Shown: positions 10,895 to 20,173 of the stretch, in pieces | Layout: each line of letters begins with the position of its first letter | Numbering within the stretch: position 1 is the first letter of the stretch | Assembly: GCA_016713425.1 (NCBI GenBank) | Contig: JADJPE010000005.1 | Coordinates: 2,480,001-2,544,000, forward strand | Origin: Deltaproteobacteria bacterium | Lineage (GTDB): Bacteria > Myxococcota > Kuafuiibacteriia > Kuafuiibacteriales > Kuafuiibacteriaceae | Direction: 5' to 3' | DNA length: 64,000 bases | Made by a program: the position numbers and the translations under genes | Notes under the pieces: model-generated | Databases searched by the model: none | What the model was told of the DNA's origin: nothing | The model's input: the letters and a program-made list of their open reading frames with translations, nothing else

Positions 10895-11743
10895 TCAAGT
10901 TTCTTCCGTTGCGGCCAGAACCCACTCCGGCGGGTCCCATGGGAACATCGCCCGGAGGGCGTGATCGCCCAAGCTTCGCCGACCGATGAAGCGCGTGTGG
11001 AGGTGGTGGGCAAACTGGGCGATCGCTTCGTCTTGTTTCTTGATGGCCGCCGGCTCGTGCTCCGTGCGTAGGAGCTCCATCGTTCGCAAGAACGCCGCGG
11101 TGACGAAGGCGAAGGGAAGGGCGAGCGCGACCGTCGGCAGATCGAAGAAGAGCGCATCGAGCGTTTCGACGACGAGGCCGCGCGGGGGCTCGGCTTTGGG
11201 TGAGAGTCGGCGGGCCAAGTTGAAGTAGGTCTTCGCACCGCGATCGAGGGCTGCGCCGTAGCGGCGTCGGAGGGCCATCTTCTTGCTCAGGATCGCGCCA
11301 AGGATCGTGTAGCCGACGACGATCTCGAATGGATTGTGGCTCTGTCGGATCAGCGCCGCCCATGCGTCGGCCGAGTCGGCGGTCGGGACATGCTGGTCGA
11401 CGAACTCCGTGATGATTGCGACCATCGCCTTCAGGTCTGTTGGGTCGCGTTGCGCGCCCTTCAGGTGCTCGCGGCCTTCCCGCTCGGCCGCTAGGCGGTC
11501 TTTGCTCTTCTTCTTCGCCCAATCGATCCCTGGTTCTTGGCCGGGCGCTTGTCTTCCGGGTGGCGTCACGCCCTGGACGCCGCTTGCGCTCCAACGGGTT
11601 CGACGGACGACCCTCGGGTCGCTGAGACGACGACCGGGCGCGACCACGCCCACGACACGATCGACGCCTTCAAGCCACGGCGAAGGATGAACGAGGCGCG
11701 TCCATTTCGGCCGCTCTGGGGGCGTGGCCTTCTTCCTGGGCAT
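10895..11743 (-). CDS. Hypothetical helical protein coupled to dacB
   Basis: A 282-residue protein that I do not recognise. The N-terminal third is basic and low in structure (MPRKKATPPERPKW, later DWAKKKSKDRLAAERE); the remainder is helix-rich and includes a hydrophobic stretch (FFDLPTVALALPFAFVTAAFL, about 200-220) that may be one membrane segment. It ends with a Trp-rich tail (MFPWDPPEWVL). The ATG at 11743 shares one base with the dacB stop (TAATG), which strongly suggests translational coupling and a link to cell-wall metabolism. No signal peptide is seen. Confidence 0.7.
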   Translation of the reverse strand: MPRKKATPPERPKWTRLVHPSPWLEGVDRVVGVVAPGRRLSDPRVVRRTRWSASGVQGVTPPGRQAPGQEPGIDWAKKKSKDRLAAEREGREHLKGAQRDPTDLKAMVAIITEFVDQHVPTADSADAWAALIRQSHNPFEIVVGYTILGAILSKKMALRRRYGAALDRGAKTYFNLARRLSPKAEPPRGLVVETLDALFFDLPTVALALPFAFVTAAFLRTMELLRTEHEPAAIKKQDEAIAQFAHHLHTRFIGRRSLGDHALRAMFPWDPPEWVLAATEET

Positions 11744-13266
11744 TACGGTCGCGCAACGACCTCCTGGCCCTGGTATCGCGCCAGTGCGATGCCGATGCGA
11801 TCCTGAATGCTCCACATGGTTCGGGCCCGGCCCGGGTAGTCGTTCATCAGGACCGAGAACGCAAGGACCTCGTCGTTGCGGGTGACGACGTAGCCCGAAA
11901 GTGCGCTCACGCCGGTGAGCGAACCCGTCTTTGCGCGCAGGCGCGACACTGCGGGCGAGTTCTCGAATCGACCGGTGATCGTGCCCGAGTTCCCGGCCAC
12001 CGCGAGGCTTGCCACAAACTCCGCCTGAACCTCGAAGCGTCGATACATCGCCTCGAGCACGAGCGTGATCTGCGCCGGTGTGATGCGATTGATGTCGTTC
12101 AGCCCGGAGCCGTTTCCGATGATGAAGCTATCGTCCTTGATGCCGATCTCCATCAAGAAGTCGCGAACGACCTTGCTTCCGCTCGCCCAGCTTCCTTGGG
12201 TCTCGCCGAGTTCCGCACCGAGGGTCTTGAAGATCATCTCGGCCATCACGTTGTTCGAATACTTGTTCAGCGTGCTCGTGACCTCGGCCAGCGGCTTCGA
12301 CCAGTGGTACGCGATCGGCTGCGAGGTGCGTCGCGGCGCTTGGCTGAACTTCACCCGACCCTTGATCTCGACCCCACGCATTTTGAGCAGAGACATGATG
12401 GCCTCGCCCGCAAAGCGCGACGGATCGTTCACGCGGCGGCGTTCGATGCGGCCGGTGGCGTCGTTCGCGGCGATGGAACCACGCACGGTCACCCGAACGC
12501 CGTTGTCATCGCGCCGCGACGTTCCAAGCCAAAGGCGCGTCCGCGTCTTGGCGCCTCGCGTGTCGGCCGTGTTCATCACTTCGATCGACGGCACATCGGG
12601 CCACACCGTCACACGCGCCGGCTCCCCGACCGACTGCCCCGGAAGAATGCGCAGCTCGAACGTATTGAAGTTGATGCTCAGCGGGCCGATGGGCGCGGCA
12701 TAGGCGTGGTCGCTGTCTTCTTGGTCCCAGCCTGGTCCTTCGTTTACGTTGTCGAAGAAGCTGTCGTCGATGACGAGGTTGCCTTGAACCTTCTGCACGC
12801 CTGCGAGCGCGATATCGTTGACGAAACCGAAGAGCTCCTCGGTCGTCAGCGTGGGATCGCCGTACCCCTTGATGAAGAGGTCACCGTCGACGACGCCGGC
12901 CTTGAGCTCCCCGCTGTAGCGCGCTTCGGTCTTGAATCGATAGCTCGGACCCAGGTACCAAAGCGCCGCGGCTGTGGTCAGAAGCTTCATGTTGGAAGCC
13001 GGATTGAAGAGGCGCGAGCTGTTCCGCTCGAAAACGGTATGACCATCGCGCAGCGATCGCACATGGACGCCAGCGAGCGCGCCTTGGAGCTCAGGGGCCT
13101 GCAAGATCTCTTGGAGCTCAGCGCGGAGTGCTTGCTCGCGTGGATCGAGCGTCGAAAGATTCGACGGGTCGTCTCTTCGCGGAGGCTCGGCCGCATTGCC
13201 ATGCGTGGCAAATGCGGCGACAAAGACGGCCGTGGAGAGGATCCTCGGTGCGAAGCGGGCTTGCAT
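11743..13266 (-). CDS. dacB: D-alanyl-D-alanine carboxypeptidase/endopeptidase (PBP4, S13 family)
   Basis: A 507-residue periplasmic penicillin-binding protein of the DacB type. All three active-site motifs are present: SxxK as SNMK at 91-94, SxN as SNN at 337-339 and KTG at 446-448. The large insert between the first and second motif, typical of S13 enzymes, is also present. A signal peptide begins MQARFAPRILSTAVF and ends near NAAEP. The enzyme trims D-Ala from peptidoglycan stem peptides and can cut cross-links. The chosen ATG 13266 gives the signal peptide; the frame is open 29 codons further but those residues are unconvincing. nagZ starts 57 bp away in the opposite direction. Confidence 0.93.
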   Translation of the reverse strand: MQARFAPRILSTAVFVAAFATHGNAAEPPRRDDPSNLSTLDPREQALRAELQEILQAPELQGALAGVHVRSLRDGHTVFERNSSRLFNPASNMKLLTTAAALWYLGPSYRFKTEARYSGELKAGVVDGDLFIKGYGDPTLTTEELFGFVNDIALAGVQKVQGNLVIDDSFFDNVNEGPGWDQEDSDHAYAAPIGPLSINFNTFELRILPGQSVGEPARVTVWPDVPSIEVMNTADTRGAKTRTRLWLGTSRRDDNGVRVTVRGSIAANDATGRIERRRVNDPSRFAGEAIMSLLKMRGVEIKGRVKFSQAPRRTSQPIAYHWSKPLAEVTSTLNKYSNNVMAEMIFKTLGAELGETQGSWASGSKVVRDFLMEIGIKDDSFIIGNGSGLNDINRITPAQITLVLEAMYRRFEVQAEFVASLAVAGNSGTITGRFENSPAVSRLRAKTGSLTGVSALSGYVVTRNDEVLAFSVLMNDYPGRARTMWSIQDRIGIALARYQGQEVVARP

Positions 13267-13311
13267 GGCTGAGCGTCGAATCAAGATAACACCTTCCGAG
13301 GTAACTTCTAA

Positions 13312-13316
13312 AGGAG
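13312..13316 (+). promoter_or_regulatory. Ribosome binding site of nagZ
   Basis: AGGAG, seven bases before the ATG at 13324 and only four before the GTG at 13321, so it favours the ATG. Confidence 0.7.
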
Positions 13317-13323
13317 CAGGGTG

Positions 13324-14475
13324 ATGACATTGATGAGCAAGCGTGAACTGCACGACGTTGTGGGGCAGCTGCTGATAGGAGGGTTCGCCGGTTACGACAT
13401 CCCTACCCAGCTCGCTCGCCTCGTGGAGAAGGGCGTTTTGGGAGGCGTCATCTTGTTCGCGAGAAACATTGAATCAGTGGAGGGGGTTGCGAATCTCCTT
13501 CGCCGATTGGCCGCGCTTTCGACCCCGAACGAGAAGTTGATGTTCGCCGTCGACCAGGAAGGTGGTCGAGTTCAGCGCTTACGGAAACCATTCCCTGAGC
13601 TTCCCCCGATGCGCTGGCTGGGGCAGCGGGCAGAAGCGCCCCTTGCCCATGAGGCCGGGCGCCTTCTTGGGGCCTGCTTGCGGCGGATTGGATTCCACCA
13701 AGACTACGCCCCGGTGCTCGACGTCGATTCGAACCCCGACAATCCAGTGATCGGTGACCGCGCGTTCAGCAACGATGCCGATGAGGTGGGGCGATTGGGG
13801 GTTGCGTTCATCGCGGGGCTGCAGTCTGAGGGCGTCGCGGCCTGCGCGAAGCATTTTCCCGGACATGGCGACACCAGCACGGACAGCCATCTGGAGCTGC
13901 CGGTGCTTCCGCACACCTGGTCTCGGCTCGAGGCCCTCGAGCTCAAACCGTTCGCCGAATCGGTCAAAGCCGATGTGGCCAGCATCATGACCGCGCACAT
14001 CTTGTTCCCCGACCTGGACCCCGATCTGCCCGCGACCTTGTCGCCTCGGCTCCTTCGGCCTGTGCTTCGGGAGAAGCTGGGGTACGCGGGTGTGATCGTG
14101 AGCGACGACCTGGAGATGAAAGCCATCTCCGCGAGATGGGGCATTGGTGAGGCGGCTGTCCGAGCCATCGACGCCGGCTGCGATCAACTCCTCATCTGCC
14201 ACCATCTCGAACGCCTCGAAGAAGCGCATGAGGCGCTGATTCACGCGGTCGAGTCGGGTCAGCTTGCGACGTCGCGCGTTCGTGAGGCCGCGGAACGCGT
14301 GGCTCGCCTCAAGGCCCGGTATGTGAATCGGGCTTCAGAATGCTCGGTGCCCGAAGCCCTGGCCTATCTCGAGGCGCAGCAGCACCGTGTTTCCGGCTTT
14401 GGCGAGACGTTGGAGCGACTCGCCGGCTTGGCGGGCGCGCCGGCCAACGACCCGACGGAGCCACGCATATCCTAG
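13324..14475 (+). CDS. nagZ: Beta-N-acetylhexosaminidase (GH3)
   Basis: A 383-residue cytoplasmic GH3 enzyme of NagZ type. It begins MTLMSKRELHDVVGQLLIGGF and shows the substrate-pocket motif KHFPGHGDTSTDSH, whose His-Asp pair acts as acid/base in NagZ, and the nucleophile region IVSDDLEM. NagZ removes N-acetylglucosamine from anhydro-muropeptides during peptidoglycan recycling. The start is ATG 13324 with AGGAG seven bases upstream; GTG 13321 and ATG 13336 are alternatives. It is divergent from dacB, so the two peptidoglycan turnover genes probably share a short control region (13267-13323). Length matches the family plus a short C-terminal tail. Confidence 0.94.
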   Translation: MTLMSKRELHDVVGQLLIGGFAGYDIPTQLARLVEKGVLGGVILFARNIESVEGVANLLRRLAALSTPNEKLMFAVDQEGGRVQRLRKPFPELPPMRWLGQRAEAPLAHEAGRLLGACLRRIGFHQDYAPVLDVDSNPDNPVIGDRAFSNDADEVGRLGVAFIAGLQSEGVAACAKHFPGHGDTSTDSHLELPVLPHTWSRLEALELKPFAESVKADVASIMTAHILFPDLDPDLPATLSPRLLRPVLREKLGYAGVIVSDDLEMKAISARWGIGEAAVRAIDAGCDQLLICHHLERLEEAHEALIHAVESGQLATSRVREAAERVARLKARYVNRASECSVPEALAYLEAQQHRVSGFGETLERLAGLAGAPANDPTEPRIS

Positions 14476-14547
14476 CTCACTCTCCTACGTGGCCCTACAA
14501 GTAGTCCCTCCCCACCGAGGAGGAGTTCAGCTAGCCTCCACGAGAGC

Positions 14548-15753
14548 GTGCGAAGCCGACCTTTCGCGATTCCCGAGTCTGCACGCGCGGACCTCTGGTT
14601 TACTCATTTTCTGCCATGGTTGCTGGCTGTTGTGAGCCTCGGTTTCGGTGCTCTGGCCTGTCGTACCGGCGGCGCGCCCGGCGCGGCGAGGACCACCCGA
14701 GGCGGATCGGTCCGCGACTCGTCGGCACCGAATGCGCCTCGGACGCCCACGGTCTCTGTCTCTGGAACGGCCGACGTTTCTGCGCCCTCGGCCGCGCTCG
14801 GCTCGGTTTGCACACCGTCGGCGGGCGCGTGCCATACGCGTGGAGAAGCGCTTCTTGAAGCCGACCCCGGGGCTGCGGAAGATCTTCTGAACGAATGCTT
14901 GTCCTGCGATGACGTGGGGCCTGCGACCTATCAACTGCTGGCGACGGTACGCGCGGATCGAGGGGCCGATGACCGCGCGCGAGAGTTGCTTCAGGCCGGG
15001 GTCCGCCGGTTTCCTCAGAGCGTCCTCCTTTGGCAGGGCCTTGGCAGGCTCGAGCTGGCGATGGGGCGTCATCGCGAAGGGCTGTCTGCCCTCGGTGCTG
15101 CGCACCGTCTGAACCCCGACGATGAAGCCTTGAGCGACGAATATCGATCGCTGCTCGCGCGATATGGCACGGAGGAGGATCGACTCGAATCGATTGTGCA
15201 CCCCCTGCTCCTCGAGGCCGTCGGCCGGTTCGAGATCGACGACCCCGAGGGTTCGCTTCAGGTTCTCGCCATCGCGCTCAAGAAGGCCGACAAATCACCT
15301 CGCCTCAGAGCGCTCGTTCGAAGTCGATTGGCCTCGGTGCTTGTTTCTCTTCGTCGCTATGCCGAAGCTCGAAAGCATCTCGAGCTCGCACTTCACGATG
15401 AGCCCAAGGCTTCTTCGTTGAGGGCCGAGCTCCTTGTGACCGATTCGGAGGTTCGGCTGGCCGGCGGCGATGTGGCGGGCGCGATTCACGCCGCCTCGGA
15501 AGCGGTGGAGCTCGAGCCCAAGAATCCGCTTGCCCACGCCAATCTCGGCGTTGCGCGCGCGCTTGCCGGCAATGTTGCCGGTGCGATCGATGCACTCTAT
15601 CGCGCGGTCGATTGCGGCCTCGGTCGCCGATTGACGAAGGCGCAGTTTCTCGGCATCGGTCCGCCGCTCGAAAGACTCAAGTCGCTGCCGGATTTCCAGC
15701 GACTGCTCGAGCACGGCTGGCCGACGAGGTCGAGCGACCGACCTTCTCCTTGA
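14548..15753 (+). CDS. TPR-repeat lipoprotein
   Basis: A 401-residue lipoprotein. The signal peptide ends in a lipobox-like LGFGALAC; about 60 residues of Ala/Ser/Thr/Pro linker follow. The rest is tetratricopeptide-like: repeats around VLLWQGLGRLELAMGRHREGL, RLASVLVSLRRYAEARKHLEL and PLAHANLGVARALAGNVAGAI. Two pairs of cysteines (SVCTPSAGACH, NECLSCDD) lie before the repeats. TPRs mediate protein contacts; no enzymatic motif is seen. The GTG start at 14548 has a weak GAGAG upstream and gives a good signal peptide (MRSRPF). It stands alone between nagZ and a hydrolase gene, all on the plus strand. Confidence 0.8.
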   Translation: MRSRPFAIPESARADLWFTHFLPWLLAVVSLGFGALACRTGGAPGAARTTRGGSVRDSSAPNAPRTPTVSVSGTADVSAPSAALGSVCTPSAGACHTRGEALLEADPGAAEDLLNECLSCDDVGPATYQLLATVRADRGADDRARELLQAGVRRFPQSVLLWQGLGRLELAMGRHREGLSALGAAHRLNPDDEALSDEYRSLLARYGTEEDRLESIVHPLLLEAVGRFEIDDPEGSLQVLAIALKKADKSPRLRALVRSRLASVLVSLRRYAEARKHLELALHDEPKASSLRAELLVTDSEVRLAGGDVAGAIHAASEAVELEPKNPLAHANLGVARALAGNVAGAIDALYRAVDCGLGRRLTKAQFLGIGPPLERLKSLPDFQRLLEHGWPTRSSDRPSP

Positions 15754-15787
15754 CGTCGTCGGTACGGGTCGTCAGACATGTCCCCGC

Positions 15788-16885
15788 GTGTCGGATGCGG
15801 GCGTAGCTCAAGGTGCGGCCGGGCGTCCGAGCGCGCCCACGGTTCGGTTCGGATTCCTGCGTGCGATCGCGCTCGTCGGTAAGATTTTCGCCGTTTGTAT
15901 CCCGGGCGCGACCGATTCGGCGGTTGCGGTTGCGGCTGCCGCGAACGCTGAGGTCTTGTCCTGCAACGACGAGGCCGACGAGGCCGATGAGGCCGACGAA
16001 CGGAGCGCGCGGCTCCTGCTGCTTCGACAGTTGCTCGAACCGACCGGACCGCTCGATCCAGAGATCTCGATCTCGAGCTCGGTCATCACGCCCGCCCACC
16101 TTCACGAAGACACGTTGCGCTACCGGGTTGGGGATGGCGCGATGGCCCGCGCGCTCTTGCTGCGCCCCACCACGCCCGGGCCACACCCGGCGGTTCTCTT
16201 GATCCACGGGCACGATGGCCGAGCCGAAGAATTGACCCGAGTGCGGGACACCTATCACCGTGCCCTCGGCGTCCATCTCGCCGCCGCTGGCTTTGTCGTG
16301 CTCGCGCCCGACGTTCGCTCCTTCGGTGCGTTCAAGATCGAAGGTCAAGGTCACAATCAGTACGCGCGAAACGTGCGGGCTGCGGGTGATGTCTACGCGC
16401 GTCTCGCCATCAACGATGCGCGCGTGGCCTTCCATGTGCTTCAAGGTGTGGAGGGCGTTGACCCGGATCGAATCGGCATTGCGGGATTGAGTCTTGGGGG
16501 CTTCGTGGCTCTCGTTGCGGCGGCCGCGGAGCCCGAGATACGCGCGGTCGTCGTTTCCGGCCTGTTCTTGGACTGGAATACGTACTTCAGCCCGCAGCAT
16601 CACTTCTGCCAGCATTTCGTCGCCCTTTTGGCGCTCGGATCATCGGTCGCGTTGGCCGCCGACATTCTGCCTCGACCTCTCCAGATACACTGGGGCGAGC
16701 GCGATTCATTTGCCGGGCCCGGCGGAGGCTTGAGGAATACGGAAGCTCTCGTCGAGCTTGCGCGTGAGCGCGGCCTTCCCGGGCTTGAAGTCTTTGTCTC
16801 GAAGCGCAGCGGACACGCGTTCGACCCTCTTGCGCAGCTTGATTTCTTTCAGCGCCATCTCGAGCGTAGCTCGACTTGTCCATGA
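15788..16885 (+). CDS. Alpha/beta hydrolase, dienelactone-hydrolase-like
   Basis: A 365-residue hydrolase. The fold's core motifs are visible: HGHDGR oxyanion-loop region, the nucleophile elbow GLSLGGF, the acid in HWGERD and the histidine in SGHAFDP near the C-terminus. The N-terminal 55 residues contain a hydrophobic Ala/Val stretch (VAVAAAANAEVLSC) that may be an export signal, followed by a short DEADEADEADE repeat. The GTG at 15788 is the start of the open frame and is uncertain. Substrate is unknown. The gene follows the TPR lipoprotein by 34 bp on the same strand. Confidence 0.75.
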   Translation: MSDAGVAQGAAGRPSAPTVRFGFLRAIALVGKIFAVCIPGATDSAVAVAAAANAEVLSCNDEADEADEADERSARLLLLRQLLEPTGPLDPEISISSSVITPAHLHEDTLRYRVGDGAMARALLLRPTTPGPHPAVLLIHGHDGRAEELTRVRDTYHRALGVHLAAAGFVVLAPDVRSFGAFKIEGQGHNQYARNVRAAGDVYARLAINDARVAFHVLQGVEGVDPDRIGIAGLSLGGFVALVAAAAEPEIRAVVVSGLFLDWNTYFSPQHHFCQHFVALLALGSSVALAADILPRPLQIHWGERDSFAGPGGGLRNTEALVELARERGLPGLEVFVSKRSGHAFDPLAQLDFFQRHLERSSTCP

Positions 16886-16893
16886 TGATACCC

Positions 16894-16963
16894 GTGCCCA
16901 GCGCGTAGTGCCCAGCGCGTAGTGCCCAGCGCGTAGTGCCCAGCGCGTAGTGCCCAGCGCGTA
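16894..16963. repeat. Five-copy 14-bp tandem repeat
   Basis: Five perfect head-to-tail copies of gtgcccagcgcgta in the gap after the hydrolase gene and upstream of the PilZ-like gene. The unit is not a multiple of three and no gene spans it. Confidence 0.95.
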
Positions 16964-17206
16964 GCGCTCGCGACGTGCACGTGGGCGGTTCGCCTCCTGC
17001 CGGATGGTATCCTCTTCTTAGGCTGCTCGATTGGTGTCCCGACGGTCCGGTCCAGTCCCTGCGGCGGTCCCGCGGCCACGAAGTCCTGCCAAGCGGCTGG
17101 GCTCGCCAGGATTCGTCCGATATTCATGCTGGTACCGGGGCGGGTCGGTCGTTGTGACTGTTGCGCTTTTCGGTGGTCTCCCTATCCTACGACATCGGCG
17201 GATGCT

Positions 17207-18673
17207 TTGAGCACGTTCGATCATGATGCCTCACCGGTCTTCACCGTAAGGCCGCGAGACCTTGGGCGCTTGTGGGCGTTCTACGGCGGCGAGCTCGCGC
17301 GCGGGCGGGCGCGGATCGAGTCGCCAGTGGTTGAGTTGCCTGGAACTCGCGTCGAACTCGTCGTCGTGCACCCGGTGTCGTCAGCCGAGTGGACCTTGGC
17401 GGCCGACGTCGTGGCGGCCGAGGGGCGAACCGGAGCCGCGTCCACGGTGACTGAACTTGAGCTCGAGCTCGTCGATGTGGGGCCCTCGCTTCGAGCAAGA
17501 TTCCGGGACTTCATCTCGAATGGCCGTGCCCTGTCGGACGATGAGCGCTTCTTTGGTCAGGAGTTGACCCAGCCATCCAATGTCGTGCTGTCTCAGGTGC
17601 CGGATGACGACGAGACGGAGAGCATCCTGCCGGATCCGGAGCCCAGCGCGGCGATGCAGGCCGGCCCCGATGCGTTCGTCCGCCCCGATGCGTTCGTCGA
17701 CCCCGATGCGTTCGTCGGCCCCGATGCGTTCGTCGGCCCCGATGCGTTCGTCGACCCCGATGCGTTCGTCGAGCCCGATGCGTTCGTCGAGCTCGATGCG
17801 TTTGTCGAGCCTGATGCGTTCGTCGAGCCTGATGCGTTCGCGGTCCCTGTTGCTCATGCGGACGCCGACGCCGAACCCGATCTTGTCGAGTTGGAGCCCG
17901 ACGGAGATTTCGAACCTAGCCCTTCGCCTAGGTCCCCGAGGACGGACGCGAACGAGATCGAGATCGAGCCTTCATCGCCACCCTTCGCCGCCTTCTTTCA
18001 AGAGGCCAGGCGGGTGCCTTCCCCACCGGCCCTTGCGGTCCGCTTCGTGCCGGCTCCGGCGTTGTCCGGAGAGGCCGCGACCTTGGTCGAGACCTCGCGA
18101 GTTCGCCCAAAGTCGCCCGATGTGCAGGCTGGCGTCGTTGGACCGGCTCGCCACACCGCGATGTCGACCGAGGATGATGATCCGGTGCTGGCGCGGAAGA
18201 TCGCGCTGGCGCGCGCGCGCGTGGTGCGGCGTCCTTCGAGCACCACCGAAGTTTTTAATCTGTCCATGCTCCTCGTAGAACGTGCGCTCCTGGAGCTCGA
18301 CCGAGACGCGTCGGCTCCGGCCGGACCGAACCGCTTGGTTTCTCCTTCACCCTCGAGCGCCGCCGTCGAGCTGGGTGCCCGCTTCAGCCCTCGCTCGGGC
18401 TTGGGCTGGAGCGCGGACGATGCCGAGGGGCCGACGCTTCATGGCTCGAGCGCGGTCGAAGAGGCCATCATGGCCTTGGAGCGGGTGATTCTTCTTTCGC
18501 CGCGTCACTTCGAGGCCCTGGGCGGCCTGGCGGAGCTCCATCTGCGCTGTGGTCGCCCGAAAGATGCGGACCGATACCTCAGGCGAGCTGTTGCTCTGGG
18601 ATTCCGGCCTCGCGATGCGCTCATTCGTGCGCTCGAGAGGACCCATGGGTTGGACGTCGAGGGCGGTTCGTAA
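17207..18673 (+). CDS. PilZ-like/TPR protein with PDAFV repeat
   Basis: About 488 residues in three parts. The N-terminal about 100 residues (from SPVFTVRPRDLGRLWAF) resemble a PilZ-like beta domain as found in myxobacterial regulators; this is a weak match without the RxxxR signature. A long acidic low-complexity middle contains ten PDAFVx units and further Glu/Pro stretches. The C-terminal about 130 residues form TPR-like helices (VFNLSMLLVERALLELDRD; HFEALGGLAELHLRCGRPKDA). I favour the TTG at 17207 with GGCGGA upstream; the frame is open back to an ATG at 17126, but the extra residues look non-native. No signal peptide, so probably cytoplasmic. Confidence 0.65.
   Translation: MSTFDHDASPVFTVRPRDLGRLWAFYGGELARGRARIESPVVELPGTRVELVVVHPVSSAEWTLAADVVAAEGRTGAASTVTELELELVDVGPSLRARFRDFISNGRALSDDERFFGQELTQPSNVVLSQVPDDDETESILPDPEPSAAMQAGPDAFVRPDAFVDPDAFVGPDAFVGPDAFVDPDAFVEPDAFVELDAFVEPDAFVEPDAFAVPVAHADADAEPDLVELEPDGDFEPSPSPRSPRTDANEIEIEPSSPPFAAFFQEARRVPSPPALAVRFVPAPALSGEAATLVETSRVRPKSPDVQAGVVGPARHTAMSTEDDDPVLARKIALARARVVRRPSSTTEVFNLSMLLVERALLELDRDASAPAGPNRLVSPSPSSAAVELGARFSPRSGLGWSADDAEGPTLHGSSAVEEAIMALERVILLSPRHFEALGGLAELHLRCGRPKDADRYLRRAVALGFRPRDALIRALERTHGLDVEGGS
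17666..17845. repeat. Ten-copy 18-bp coding minisatellite (PDAFVx)
   Basis: Ten 18-bp units encode Pro-Asp-Ala-Phe-Val plus a variable residue (R, D, G or E); one unit has Leu for Pro. The variable codon differs at its first base, which suggests expansion followed by point change. Confidence 0.92.
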
Positions 18674-18690
18674 CGCGACGCCGCAACGCC

Positions 18691-20061
18691 CTAGCCCGTG
18701 ACGGTGAGGTACTTGAGGAATACGAGCGCGATCAGCGTGTAGATGGTGACGCCCGAGACGTCGTTGATCGACGTGATGAGCGGCCCGGCTGCGATGGTGG
18801 GGTCGATGCCGAAGCGCCGCAAGATGGCCGGCTCGGTGGAGCCGAGCACGCTCGCGGTGACCATGGAGCATCCGAGGGAGATGCCGACGCAAAGACCGAG
18901 TTCGATGCCTTGCCAAAGACCAATGATGCCAACGACACACAGACCGCACGTTGCGGCCATGATGCTTGAGACGACGATATCCCGCCCGATCTGTTTTGGG
19001 AGCGTTTCGTCCGTGATGTGACCCGTCGCGAGACCCGTAATCATGATCATGGCCGACTGGGTGCCCACGTTGCCGCTCATCCCAGTGATGATTGGGACGA
19101 AGGTCAACAAGATGACGACCTGATGAAAGACGACGCCAGCGGCGTTCAAGATGTATGTCACGAGAAGCCCACCGACGAAGGTCGATAGCAGCCAAGGGAG
19201 CCGCTTCCCGGCGATCTCGAAGAGTCGACTCGAATAGAGGACGCTCGCCTCGGCGCCGGCGCCGGCAACATGCAGCATGTCTTCCTCGGCTTCTTCGACG
19301 AGAACCTCGTGCACGTCGTCGGCGGTGATTCGCCCAAGGAGTCGTTTGTCGTGGTCGACGACCCCGAGCTCGACCAAGCTGTAACGGTCGAAGATTCGGG
19401 CGACCTCTTCCTGGTCGACGTTGGGCATGACCTCGACGACTTTGGGCTCCATGACGTCTTCGACAGGAACGTCGGGTCCGTTGAGCACCAGATCTTGAAG
19501 CGCGAGGTTGCCGGCATAGCGGCCGCCGTCGTCGACGACGAAGACCGAAATGATGTCGATGTTCTGAGCACCTTGCCGCACCGCCTCGATCGCGGCCCCC
19601 ACCGTGCTGCCAATCGGGACGGAGACGAGCTCCGTCTGCATGATACCGCCGGCGGTGTCGGGATCGTAGCGGAGGAGGGCGGAGACGCTCTTTCGGTCCT
19701 GCAGCGATAGGGAGGCCAGCAGCTCTTTCGCCGTCGCTTCATCGAGCTCCTGGAGGAGGTCGGTGACGTCGTCGGTCTCCATCTTCCCGACGATTCGCCC
19801 TCGGTTCTCGGGGCGAATCAGTGCGAGCACGCGCTCCTGCTCGCTGGGATCGAGCTCCGAAATCAGTTGGGCCGCGTGTTCCGAGTCCATATGCCGCAGA
19901 ATGGCGCTCGCGACCTTGTCGCTCGCGTCGTCGACGAGCTCCGCGACGTCGGCTGGATGAAGCAAGAGGAGGAACGTCTTGAGTTCCTCCTCGCGGCCGG
20001 GCTGGATCAGAAGCTCCAGTTCGTCGATCTCGTCGTCGACGCTCCTTGCCGGATCGAGCAT
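18691..20061 (-). CDS. mgtE: Magnesium transporter MgtE
   Basis: A 456-residue MgtE-type channel. The soluble N domain (HPADVAELVDDASDK; superhelical repeats about 20-135) is followed by two CBS domains (about 140-260; SALLRYDPDTAGGIMQTE and the VEDVMEPKVVEVMP region) that sense Mg2+, and five transmembrane helices at the C-terminus carrying the family motifs SGNVGTQSA and GSTEPAILRRFGIDP. Length and order match the family. The ATG at 20061 (MLDPARSVDD) is chosen; the frame is open far upstream through a non-coding minisatellite and must not be extended. It runs divergently from the sigma-54 activator gene. Confidence 0.95.
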   Translation of the reverse strand: MLDPARSVDDEIDELELLIQPGREEELKTFLLLLHPADVAELVDDASDKVASAILRHMDSEHAAQLISELDPSEQERVLALIRPENRGRIVGKMETDDVTDLLQELDEATAKELLASLSLQDRKSVSALLRYDPDTAGGIMQTELVSVPIGSTVGAAIEAVRQGAQNIDIISVFVVDDGGRYAGNLALQDLVLNGPDVPVEDVMEPKVVEVMPNVDQEEVARIFDRYSLVELGVVDHDKRLLGRITADDVHEVLVEEAEEDMLHVAGAGAEASVLYSSRLFEIAGKRLPWLLSTFVGGLLVTYILNAAGVVFHQVVILLTFVPIITGMSGNVGTQSAMIMITGLATGHITDETLPKQIGRDIVVSSIMAATCGLCVVGIIGLWQGIELGLCVGISLGCSMVTASVLGSTEPAILRRFGIDPTIAAGPLITSINDVSGVTIYTLIALVFLKYLTVTG

Positions 20062-20173
20062 GCGAATCGATGGCGTAGCGGGAAGTCTTTGAGCTGGCAA
20101 CCACGCCCTGGGGCCGTATTCTCTTTTTGGGGGCGATCCAGAGGCACCCTCAGCAAGTCCGACGGAAGCCCAG

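Noticed and set aside
14461..14500. GCCACG/CGTGGC inverted repeat after nagZ
   Set aside because: Loop of about 23 bases and no U-tract; not a convincing terminator.
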